Below are positions 18,718 to 26,274 of a DNA stretch of 64,000 bases, piece by piece (position 1 is the stretch's first letter; every line of letters starts with the position of its first letter). Source of the DNA: Vibrio owensii CAIM 1854 = LMG 25443 (GTDB taxonomy: Bacteria; Pseudomonadota; Gammaproteobacteria; Enterobacterales; Vibrionaceae); NCBI RefSeq assembly GCF_000817815.1, contig NZ_JPRD01000011.1:62001-126000 (forward strand). Direction: 5' to 3'. Position numbers and translations under genes: made by a program. A model generated the notes under the pieces. That model was given only the letters and a program-made list of their open reading frames with translations. It did not search any database and was not told the origin of the DNA.

Positions 18718-20028
18718 TTATTTTTCGATTTGGTAGCCTTTAAGACCAAAGTAAACGAGGTACACAAAACCAATTAAAGGAATAACGAAAGCAGCTTGAA
18801 TACCCATTGAATCCGATAGTTTTCCCATGACGGCAGTCAACACAGCGCCACCAAGAATTGCCATAATTAGACAGCTACCGCCAAATTTTGAATCACCGCC
18901 TAGGTCTTGTAGAGATAGACCAAAAATAGTCGGGAACATCAGTGACATACACGCAGAGATACCAACCAGTGCATACGCACCTGTAACACCACCAACACTC
19001 ATCAGAACCAGCACTAGTAGAGCTGCCACCATGGCTAATACAGCAAGGAGCTTCTCCGGTGCGATGTATTTCATCAAACCTACACAGATAAAGCGGAACG
19101 CACTGAAGACGACGATAGATGCAAGTAAGAAGTTAGACGCGTCAGCTTCCGTCCCGCCGACCTGAGTCATCACATATCGGATGGTCCAAGACCAACAACC
19201 AATCTGACATCCAACATAAAAAAACTGGCCGATAACACCTCTGACGAAATGTTTTTTCTCGACTAAACGAGTGAATGTCGCTCGCAGAGAACGCTCGGTA
19301 CCATCGCTGACTACGACCTCTTTAGCTCTTGGCATCTTAGTAAAAGCAATCGCGAGCCAGACGACTAAAATGACAGCAGCAACAGACAAATAAGGCATCA
19401 TGACGGCATCAAGCTCTGCGGCCTGAATGGTGTTAAGTTGTTCTGGCGCCATCGCCGCACGCTCTGCATCGGAAGCTGGGTTTAGCTGAGAAAGAATGTA
19501 GAATTTACCAATCAGAACCCCAGTAATAGACCCCACAGGGTTGAACGCTTGAGCAATATTTAACCGGCGTGTTGCTGTTTCTTGAGGACCCATTGCTATG
19601 ATGTATGGGTTAGCACTGGTCTCTAGGATGGATAGACCGCCAGCCAAAACAAACAGGGCCATTAAGAAAGGCAAATACTCCATTGCTTGCGCCGCAGGAT
19701 AGAATAATAGAGCCCCCGAAGCGAAAAGCCCTAACCCTAGTAATACTCCAGCTTTATAGCTGTATCGCTGAATAAAAAGCGCGGCAGGTAAAGCCAAGAT
19801 AAAATAAGCACCATAAAATGCTGTTTGAACTAAACCTGATTGCATATCCGTTAAAGTAAATACTTTTCGGAACTGCGCGATTAAAACATCGGTCATATTA
19901 TTTGCTAGGCCCCATAAAGCGAAGCATGAAGTCAGCAAAATAAATGGGAACAGAACAGACTTAGGAATTACTTCACTATTCCCTTTCTTTACTTCTGCTT
20001 GTGGAGCGGATGATAAAATGTCAGTCAT
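18718..20028 (-). CDS. fucP: L-fucose:H+ symporter (MFS)
   Basis: This 436-residue major facilitator protein has 12 predicted membrane helices and a size like E. coli FucP (438 aa). The N-terminal [22 protein letters not shown] and the [17 protein letters not shown] motifs are characteristic of the FucP/FHS family; the first contains the transport-linked Asp. It is the first structural gene of the operon and is probably the promoter-proximal gene. It is followed directly by fucI. Confidence 0.94.
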   Translation of the reverse strand: MTDILSSAPQAEVKKGNSEVIPKSVLFPFILLTSCFALWGLANNMTDVLIAQFRKVFTLTDMQSGLVQTAFYGAYFILALPAALFIQRYSYKAGVLLGLGLFASGALLFYPAAQAMEYLPFLMALFVLAGGLSILETSANPYIIAMGPQETATRRLNIAQAFNPVGSITGVLIGKFYILSQLNPASDAERAAMAPEQLNTIQAAELDAVMMPYLSVAAVILVVWLAIAFTKMPRAKEVVVSDGTERSLRATFTRLVEKKHFVRGVIGQFFYVGCQIGCWSWTIRYVMTQVGGTEADASNFLLASIVVFSAFRFICVGLMKYIAPEKLLAVLAMVAALLVLVLMSVGGVTGAYALVGISACMSLMFPTIFGLSLQDLGGDSKFGGSCLIMAILGGAVLTAVMGKLSDSMGIQAAFVIPLIGFVYLVYFGLKGYQIEK

Positions 20029-20050
20029 TTTAAATTCCTTTAGGTACGGT

Positions 20051-20077
20051 CATTCCTCTCATTAAGTTATAGGAATG
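20051..20077 (-). promoter_or_regulatory. Inverted repeat upstream of fucP, candidate FucR operator
   Basis: CATTCCT (20051-20057) / AGGAATG (20071-20077) separated by 13 bp, 23 bp before the fucP start codon in an AT-rich leader. Position fits an operator or leader hairpin; no known FucR consensus is available to test it. Confidence 0.35.
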
Positions 20078-20106
20078 AGTTTCACGTTATTGGATTATAT
20101 TTTTAT

Positions 20107-20838
20107 TTAGTTATTTAATATGGCATTAGATATCAACATGTCTATTTCATCTAAATCACATATTTTTAGTAAGCTCTTTTTTTTATATTTGCTTTTATCA
20201 GCCAATAGAATTACTTTATCTGATACTTCAATAAATGTTTTTTTAATCTCATAATTGTATTCGTTTGAATCCCACACTCCAGATTGCTCATCAAACCCAA
20301 CACACGAGATGACACATAAATCCAAGGCCATCTCCGATAAAGTATTCCGAGCAATCAATCCATAGAATGCTTTATACTTCTCCGAAAAGTACCCACCCAA
20401 ACTGATAATAGAAATGTTCTTTTTTCCGCAGAGTACGCTAATGTTATTGATTGAGTTTGTTACTACAGTACAACGAATATCTGGGATCGCTTGAGCCACA
20501 AGCCAACTAGATGAACTAGCATCTAAACCAATTACCGATCCTTCATATATATTAGAAACAACTTGCTCAACTAAGTGTTTCTTATCATCAATGTTGTTTC
20601 CGGCACGATTATTAAAAGATGTTCCTTCATCTTTATATTGTTTACCGATTGCTCCCCCATGAACTCGGACTAACTCACCTTTCTTATCCAGTAACTTTAA
20701 ATCTCTTCGAATCGTTTCTACGGAAACTTTTAATTCTTGAGATAAATCTAGAACCGACACTTGTCCAACTTTAGATATTACTTTTAATATGTGGCTTGCT
20801 CTCGATGCTGCTTGCATTGATAAACTACTCAACTTCAA
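20107..20838 (-). CDS. fucR: DeoR-family transcriptional regulator of the fucose operon
   Basis: This 243-residue protein has an N-terminal DeoR-type winged helix-turn-helix (VSVLDLSQELKVSVETIRRDLKLL, about 27-50) followed by GELVRVHGGA, and a C-terminal ribose-5-phosphate-isomerase-like effector domain (IGLDASSSSWLVA; VTNSINNISVL; ISLGGYFSEKYKAFYG). E. coli FucR is a DeoR-family activator that responds to fuculose-1-phosphate. The gene lies 78 bp upstream of fucP and is more AT-rich than the operon itself. It may be cotranscribed. The role is inferred from family plus position. Confidence 0.85.
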   Translation of the reverse strand: MKLSSLSMQAASRASHILKVISKVGQVSVLDLSQELKVSVETIRRDLKLLDKKGELVRVHGGAIGKQYKDEGTSFNNRAGNNIDDKKHLVEQVVSNIYEGSVIGLDASSSSWLVAQAIPDIRCTVVTNSINNISVLCGKKNISIISLGGYFSEKYKAFYGLIARNTLSEMALDLCVISCVGFDEQSGVWDSNEYNYEIKKTFIEVSDKVILLADKSKYKKKSLLKICDLDEIDMLISNAILNN

Positions 20839-20947
20839 TCAATGACTGAGATATTAGATTAAGTAGAGAGAAAATCTGAGATAGCCATCACACCAGATTT
20901 AAACATGCCCACTTTTGACCGAAACGGTGAATAACCACACAAAAAAT

Positions 20948-20987
20948 CGGGCATTTGGTGTGGAAAACGGGCATTGCGCGTGAGAAA
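20948..20987. repeat. Two 20-bp direct repeats upstream of fucR
   Basis: Units 20948-20967 (CGGGCATTTGGTGTGGAAAA) and 20968-20987 (CGGGCATTGCGCGTGAGAAA) are identical at 15 of 20 positions and abut directly. A GGGCAT-complement (ATGCCC) also occurs at 20915. The arrangement upstream of a DeoR-family regulator gene suggests an operator. Confidence 0.45.
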
Positions 20988-21099
20988 CAATCGTATATTG
21001 AGTGTGGCCATGCTTTAATGTACTAGCCATAGGGTAACGCACGTGAAGAGTTGAAAGGTCATTAACAACATTGAGTGACCATATAATCAATGACACAAT

Positions 21100-21139
21100 G
21101 TGTTGGTGTGTTGGTGTGTTGGTGTGTTGGTGTGTTGGT
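21100..21139. repeat. 8-bp microsatellite, five perfect copies of GTGTTGGT
   Basis: Five uninterrupted units at 21100-21107, 21108-21115, 21116-21123, 21124-21131 and 21132-21139. They lie in the 390-bp non-coding region between the fucR start (260 bp away) and the small exported-protein gene. The rest of the region (20839-21229) holds the direct repeats above and no gene. Confidence 0.9.
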
Positions 21140-21229
21140 AAATCTTTGCTGTCATGTATAAAAGAAGCAAGTGTATGAACACTTGCTCTATATTGGTGTG
21201 AAAATTCTGATATCGAAGAAGAACGAAGA

Positions 21230-21466
21230 CTACTTAGGCTGAGATAGCGGTTTGTTTATTTTTGTAGGCTTAACAGTATTTTTTTCTTCGCTCTTTACAG
21301 TTGAAACACTTGGTTTTATTACTTCGAATGGTATAACTTCCTTATCACCTGCCGTAACTTCTGCTAACGGTGCTTGTATCTCAGTTGCTTTTACTACCGT
21401 GCTTTCGTTTGCAAAAGAATAACTACTACTTAAAACCAAACCAAAAAATAGAATAAAACGTTTCAT
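21230..21466 (-). CDS. Small exported hypothetical protein, 78 aa
   Basis: ATG at 21466 has GAGGT 6 nt upstream, so it is preferred over the in-frame codon at 21484. Residues 1-19 (MKRFILFFGLVLSSSYSFA) form a clear signal peptide. The mature part of about 59 residues is Lys/Val/Thr/Glu/Pro-rich and low in complexity (STVKSEEKNTVKPTKINKPLSQPK), without cysteines or a known domain. It is located between fucR and a LysR gene in an AT-rich stretch. Function is not known. Confidence 0.65.
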   Translation of the reverse strand: MKRFILFFGLVLSSSYSFANESTVVKATEIQAPLAEVTAGDKEVIPFEVIKPSVSTVKSEEKNTVKPTKINKPLSQPK

Positions 21467-21704
21467 ATACACCTCAGTCAACATAATTCAGAAATCGATA
21501 TTACTTCATTATTAAAGAAAATATAAACATAAAACTTTAATCTTTACACGATACTTGCAATTTCAGTAGTTCTTTAAATTACTGTCATAAAAAATAAAAC
21601 TCAGAAAATCCCTACAGAGCGGATAGGTAATCGTCAAATTAACACACACAGAAATGGTTAAAGACTATAACGTCAAACTCACCCAATCCTCTTCAATGCT
21701 TCAA

Positions 21705-22598
21705 TCATCTCTGACTGTTTATATGTTTCAAAATAATATTCGTTAATATCTGATGAACGGGACTAGAACGATTAGTTTGCTTCATTTGTAAGACGGCTTT
21801 TGGACGTTCGCCACGGTAAAGTTCATCCGGAATGGGAATAAACGTGAAACCTTCTCGTGGTCCTTGTGCAGAAAAAAGAATAGTAGCGGCACCTTGAAGT
21901 TTAATCGTTTCAAATAAGCTTGTAATATTACCGATTGTCGCAACTCGATTAATATAGATGCCCCTTTTCTCTAATGCACGCTTAGTTAACTGCTCTTTAT
22001 CCTTCCAGCCCAAGATCTCCAATAGTACAAAGTTCAGTTTACAAGCGTCTTCAAAGTCGTCAATCCCTAACTCTTCTGGAACAACGATACAAGGCGCTGC
22101 ATACCCTATATGCTTTTGATAGATCGTCTTCGGCAACTCATCATTAAAGTAATGAAGTCGTATATCGACTTTGTCATCTAGAATGTCACCTTCGTTCGAA
22201 TCAATGTTGCTAGTCACATCAATCTTACTATTGGGAAATAAAGACATAAGATCCGTCAGAATCAGGTGCCCAAATGAGTACTGAGTTGTTTGAGGCAAGC
22301 AAACTGTGATGCTCCCTTCGTGTAAGTTAGGGTTGAATTCACTCAAATCCATACAAGATTCAAGTTTGCTCAGCGCTTCCTCTATTTCCGGCAACCTGCG
22401 TTTGAGTTCATAAGTCGGCTCCAAATGATGAGCATAGCGAATGAACAGCTCATCGTTCAGTTGTTCTCTTAAACGCGTTAAGTACTTACTAATTGACGCC
22501 TCACTTTTCCCTAGCTCTTTCGCTACGATTTTAATTTTCTTATGTCGATTTAGTAAAACCAACACTTTCAAAAGATTTAAATCAAGTTCTTTATTCAT
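21705..22598 (-). CDS. LysR-family transcriptional regulator
   Basis: This is a 297-residue regulator. Its N-terminal helix-turn-helix (LLVLLNRHKKIKIVAKELGKSEASISKYLTRL, about 9-42) differs from the usual LysR wording but fits the fold, followed by the LNDELFIRYAHHLEPT linker. The C-terminal effector domain (about 90-290) begins ITVCLPQTTQY. It is AT-rich compared with the flanking operons. No obvious target gene is adjacent; the exported small protein (21.2 kb) and the response regulator (22.8 kb) are the nearest. Confidence 0.8.
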   Translation of the reverse strand: MNKELDLNLLKVLVLLNRHKKIKIVAKELGKSEASISKYLTRLREQLNDELFIRYAHHLEPTYELKRRLPEIEEALSKLESCMDLSEFNPNLHEGSITVCLPQTTQYSFGHLILTDLMSLFPNSKIDVTSNIDSNEGDILDDKVDIRLHYFNDELPKTIYQKHIGYAAPCIVVPEELGIDDFEDACKLNFVLLEILGWKDKEQLTKRALEKRGIYINRVATIGNITSLFETIKLQGAATILFSAQGPREGFTFIPIPDELYRGERPKAVLQMKQTNRSSPVHQILTNIILKHINSQR

Positions 22599-22808
22599 TA
22601 CAATTCATTCTGTCTTATGGCGTCAGATGGAGTATCGATTATGCTGCATAAAGGCGACTACATTGATGATAATAGGTTAGATTTAATTTAACAAATCGCT
22701 TTGCCGTTACTCATATTCTATGCGGAAAGAACTAACTGATGCTTTGATTCCGCATCGAGATCTTTGTAGATTATTTAGTCTTTTTAGATACTATCTTCAT
22801 CGAAGATG

Positions 22809-23399
22809 CTATGCGAGATGCATGAGATTTACTAATTCAACTATTGATTTAGTATCGTACTTTTGTAATATGCGAGACTTATATGTACTGATCGTTTTTT
22901 CACTAAGAGACAAAGTGCGAGCAATCTGCTGGTTACTGTATCCAAGAGCGAGATAGTCAAATACCATCTGTTCTCGCACCGATAATGCAGGGTAATGTTC
23001 AGACATCCAGCTTTTGAAGACTCGAAACCCCTTCACTGTCGAAACGATAGCATGAACGACCATATCACTCTGATCATTCTTACTCAGGCATGCACTTGCA
23101 CCGATTTGCGAAGCCAATTTTGAATAGTGACTAAGGCTCTGAGAGGTAAGAAAAATCAAAATTCCTTTAAAGCCATTATTTAATAAACTATGTCCTAATT
23201 TTAGGGAATTGCAGTCGGCAAGAAATACATCCATGATCAAGATATCAATCTTATTCTCACTTAACAATTTAAGTACTTCTTTTTGACTTTCAGCTTGAAA
23301 TATATTCCGTATAGGTACGCGTTTCAGAATTACAGACCGTAGACCTTCTCGGAAAATGGGTTGTATATCTGCAATTAAAATATTAATAGGCTTTAACAT
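22809..23399 (-). CDS. NarL/FixJ-type response regulator, orphan
   Basis: This 196-residue protein has a receiver domain (1-120) with phospho-acceptor Asp57 in IDILIMDVFLADCNSL and a conserved Lys near 109 (CLSKND). The C-terminal LuxR-type HTH (about 140-196) contains LSVREQMVFDYLALGYSNQQIARTLSLSEKTISTYKSRIL. The usual second acidic residue of the receiver pocket is missing (LIADIQ has a single Asp), so phosphorylation may be atypical. No histidine kinase is nearby. AGAGG precedes the ATG. Confidence 0.85.
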   Translation of the reverse strand: MLKPINILIADIQPIFREGLRSVILKRVPIRNIFQAESQKEVLKLLSENKIDILIMDVFLADCNSLKLGHSLLNNGFKGILIFLTSQSLSHYSKLASQIGASACLSKNDQSDMVVHAIVSTVKGFRVFKSWMSEHYPALSVREQMVFDYLALGYSNQQIARTLSLSEKTISTYKSRILQKYDTKSIVELVNLMHLA

Positions 23400-23904
23400 A
23401 TCTGAGCCTCTTTTTGGTTAAGAGCCCCTCTCCTTGGCAAAAAAGCAAACATTTACTGCTTATAATTATGAAAACGATATATATTATTTATAAACTAGGT
23501 CAAATAGAAGTAAATTGACACTTTCAAATTTTGAATGTTCATTGGGGGTAATTCACCACATAAAAACATTTTTATCATTTAATAAAAATATCACACAAGA
23601 AATACAAAACTGACTTTGCCTATAATCCACCAGCCCACGAACAGAACAATCAAAGCCAAGATAAATGGCCCAAATGTCAGTAAAAGCTCCAAGCACTTCT
23701 CATACAGCGTTTCTAGAGAAATGTTTTTCCACATTCAGAACCCTCTCTAAATATCAAAAAAGAAGTACTTTGGTTCGACCAATCGGCCACTGCAACTATC
23801 TGAAGGCAAGATTAAAAAAGATAATCACACTTTTCGTTTGTATTGGCTGGGTTTATTGAACTCTAAAGGGATTTGAATACGGTGTGGTAGGCTCTAGATA
23901 CAAC
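23400..23904. other. AT-rich spacer between orphan response regulator and citrate operon end
   Basis: About 500 bp with high A/T. A 64-codon plus-strand frame (23665-23859) is present, but it has no convincing Shine-Dalgarno, domain or neighbour support and is not called. No other feature is evident before the terminator at 23905. Confidence 0.5.
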
Positions 23905-23928
23905 AAAGCCCGCTAATTTGCGGGCTTT
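23905..23928. terminator. Bidirectional terminator at the end of the cit operon
   Basis: AAAGCCCGC (23905-23913) / GCGGGCTTT (23920-23928) with a 6-nt loop. The plus strand has a T7 run; the minus strand continues TTTGTTGTATCT. The left arm and 5' flank (23896-23916) are 21 bp identical to the tRNA terminator at 38895-38915. Confidence 0.8.
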
Positions 23929-23951
23929 TTTTGCTCTCTATCGGCTTAAAC

Positions 23952-24779
23952 TTAAAGCACTCTTTGACTCACATAAGAAAAGCCTGTCGCTTCATACTGC
24001 GACTTCTGTACCATGCCGAGCACATCTTTTGGTTGGTATAGGTGACTGTCATACACAACAACCACACTTTCATCACCTCTTTCCAAGAAATTCTGCTCAC
24101 CATATTCGGTGTAGCGCGTTGCACCCACTGCGACCACTAGCTGGCTTGGGAGATTTGCTTGTTTGAGTAATGCGTGAATGTTTTCCATCGGACCGCGCTC
24201 CACTTGATGATTCATCTGATCACGTATCCAATCCAGCAGATCCGCATAGAAATAGGAGTATTCGTTTACTGCGCAATCTTCGCCGTAGGCAAATACCTGC
24301 TCTCCTCGCTTATGAAAGCTCGCGATTCTAAATCTGCCGATATCGCTATCAGGAGTGAGTCGTTCTAGTTCAATAAGTTGCGATGCCAAGCCTTTTGACG
24401 CTGCACCCCAATTTTTCTTCTCACTGATTTTATTCGCATCAGGGCGTCGAATCGAACAATCATTAAATGCGCCAAAATGCGTCGGCGTGAGCTGTAAGAC
24501 CTGACCACCTTCATAAATAACATCACAGATCAGAGCGAGCTCTGGTTCAATTTGTAAGTTCAAAATATCATTTGGCAACTTGGTCGTATCGGCACTTATT
24601 GGATATGTCGACAAATACGGATGTTCGATAAAAGGCACATAAATGGGGAACAATGCTTGGGGCTTATTAGCGTTCACATCTCCGTAGAGAGCAAAGTCAT
24701 CAGCCTCACCAGCTTGTTGCAGGTGACCTGCGAAGTTTCCCGCGATACCTAAGATCATCGCATCTTCAAAATTGTGCAT
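23952..24779 (-). CDS. DUF5718-type protein with FAH-superfamily pattern, last gene of the citrate lyase operon
   Basis: This 275-residue cytoplasmic protein follows citG after an 18-bp gap. I believe it belongs to DUF5718, a family without an established activity. The sequence shows an ordered set of residues expected for the fumarylacetoacetate hydrolase fold: E78-x-E80 (IEPELAL), N106-D107 and R111 (FNDCSIRR), K129 (AASKG) and, at the C-terminus, VAVGATRY...FLERGDESVVVVY, matching the GTP.GVG...L..GD.V.V segment. These correspond to the Glu-x-Glu, Asp and Lys residues of FAH enzymes, and the bona fide FahA at 42.4 kb shows the same order. FAH-fold enzymes include oxaloacetate decarboxylase/tautomerase. 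An oxaloacetate-related role in citrate fermentation is an inference. Confidence 0.7.
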   Translation of the reverse strand: MHNFEDAMILGIAGNFAGHLQQAGEADDFALYGDVNANKPQALFPIYVPFIEHPYLSTYPISADTTKLPNDILNLQIEPELALICDVIYEGGQVLQLTPTHFGAFNDCSIRRPDANKISEKKNWGAASKGLASQLIELERLTPDSDIGRFRIASFHKRGEQVFAYGEDCAVNEYSYFYADLLDWIRDQMNHQVERGPMENIHALLKQANLPSQLVVAVGATRYTEYGEQNFLERGDESVVVVYDSHLYQPKDVLGMVQKSQYEATGFSYVSQRVL

Positions 24780-24797
24780 ACGTTTACTTGTTCCTAA

Positions 24798-25757
24798 TTA
24801 TTCGTCGTTATTCGCGATGATATGTCTCGTCAAATCATCAATTTCTGCCAGCAACCAAGTCAGCGCGAGCAAATCTGCACTGCCGCCCGGACTAAGGTTT
24901 TTTTCAATAAGCTGGCGGTCAAAATCCATTAGCTGCTCTTCAAGGTTTGGATTATGCCAACCACCACTCTCAATAAGCTTCGATGCTATGTTCTGCACAT
25001 AACGCAAACCATGCATCCCACCACGAGATACCACGTTGGTATCTTTATTGTGCACCATTAGCGTGAGCAACACTTGCCATAATGCTTGTTCTGCGGACGC
25101 GCCTTCATACAGCGCTTGTTGGTATGCAGGCAAACTGTAAGTCATGATCGTTTGATAGCCAGACGCCGCCTCACCTCTCGCTCCAGTTAAACCAAATTCT
25201 CGATACAGCCGCTCACCATGAGTTTCCGTTTTAGAGTCGGTATTTTTCAGCTCTTGAAATACCATTAACGCACAGCTGCGCTTGATAACTTGGCTAATGT
25301 GCAAAGAATCGACCGCAATGCCTTTGCCTTTTAACCAGCCGATCGCACCACACACCAGTCCAAGTCCAAAGATCATCCCTTTGTGCGTATTCACACCACC
25401 AGTCGCGGCAAACATTGCGCGTTCAGCTTGCATTCCAACCGGACGCAACACATCCAGTAATGTCTCTGCCGAGTGCGTTGCATGCGCAAGACCAGCGTTA
25501 AGAAAGCCATTGAGAAAAGGACGAATTGCACTCGCGCTGGCTTCAAACAGCGGCACATTCATATCTGAGTGAGCACCGTTGCTAATAAGGTCAACAAGCC
25601 CCGGTTTTGGGGACAAGTGCACTTCCACCAGCATCGCGTGATACGCTAACTCAGAAACCAAAGAGAACAGATTCACCTTTACAGCAGAGCGATGCGCAAC
25701 GCTTGGAACACGCTCGATATTTTGGTCGAGCAACAGTTTAAGAGCAACATTCGTCAT
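24798..25757 (-). CDS. citG: Triphosphoribosyl-dephospho-CoA synthase
   Basis: This 319-residue enzyme makes the prosthetic-group precursor of citrate lyase from ATP and dephospho-CoA. The conserved EVHLSPKPGLVDLISNGAHSDMN near 60-82 and the TGGVNTHKGMIFGLGLVCG block (about 118-136) are diagnostic. C-terminal MVHNKDTNVVSRGG and SPGGSADLLALTWLL are also conserved. The start overlaps citX by 20 bp. Assignment is secure by motif and position. Confidence 0.95.
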   Translation of the reverse strand: MTNVALKLLLDQNIERVPSVAHRSAVKVNLFSLVSELAYHAMLVEVHLSPKPGLVDLISNGAHSDMNVPLFEASASAIRPFLNGFLNAGLAHATHSAETLLDVLRPVGMQAERAMFAATGGVNTHKGMIFGLGLVCGAIGWLKGKGIAVDSLHISQVIKRSCALMVFQELKNTDSKTETHGERLYREFGLTGARGEAASGYQTIMTYSLPAYQQALYEGASAEQALWQVLLTLMVHNKDTNVVSRGGMHGLRYVQNIASKLIESGGWHNPNLEEQLMDFDRQLIEKNLSPGGSADLLALTWLLAEIDDLTRHIIANNDE

Positions 25758-26274
25758 AACACACCATCGACTCTATATGAGAAACCAAGGTTTGAAGATC
25801 ATGTTTACGCGAGCGCGCGCAAATCACGGCATCTTTTTCGCAAATAAGGCATTTTCTTCGCGTCATCCCTTGCCCTTTTCTTGAGATGATCTTTCCATTG
25901 ACATCAATCACATCTAAATCCATTAACCGACCGAGACGATGGTTATTCTCTATCTCAATCATGGCTCGTTTGAGCGCCATAGCGTTCGGTGCTTGGACCG
26001 CAAAAATTGCCTCTGGACCTGTGACTTGTCGTAGCAATTGTCGTCCTGCCATTGACCAGCCTTTTTCGAGACAAGTGGCTAGAATCGCTTGCACACCTTG
26101 TTCGAAGATTTGCTCCGTGCACTCCGTCATTTTCTGCGGACCTGGCATATTGACGGTAAACGACAGCAAAGGAAGGGAGTGGCGTTTTAACCACTCACCT
26201 TGTCGTTTCACACGAGCTTCTTTGTTGCTCAAGACATCATCGAGACCAACTTTCAGCCCATAGCGAATGCTCAT
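25738..26274 (-). CDS. citX: Apo-citrate lyase phosphoribosyl-dephospho-CoA transferase
   Basis: This 178-residue protein transfers the CitG product to the acyl carrier subunit CitD. Family features are VLSNKEARVKRQGEWL near the start, LRQVTGPEAIFAV, and HRLGRLMDLDVIDVNG followed by the Cys-rich RRKCLICEKDAVICARSRKH. It overlaps citF by 4 bp (ATGA) and citG by 20 bp, indicating tight coupling. Confidence 0.93.
   Translation of the reverse strand: MSIRYGLKVGLDDVLSNKEARVKRQGEWLKRHSLPLLSFTVNMPGPQKMTECTEQIFEQGVQAILATCLEKGWSMAGRQLLRQVTGPEAIFAVQAPNAMALKRAMIEIENNHRLGRLMDLDVIDVNGKIISRKGQGMTRRKCLICEKDAVICARSRKHDLQTLVSHIESMVCYDECCS

Noticed and set aside
20899-21096. 65-codon minus-strand frame upstream of fucR
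   Set aside because: It overlaps the direct repeats and its translation is low in complexity; likely a chance frame in regulatory DNA.
21100-21139. CRISPR array
   Set aside because: The repeat units are only 8 bp with no spacers, so this is a microsatellite, and no cas gene is present.
23665-23859. 64-codon plus-strand frame before the cit operon terminator
   Set aside because: No convincing ribosome-binding site or conserved pattern; the spacer is AT-rich, where chance frames are common.
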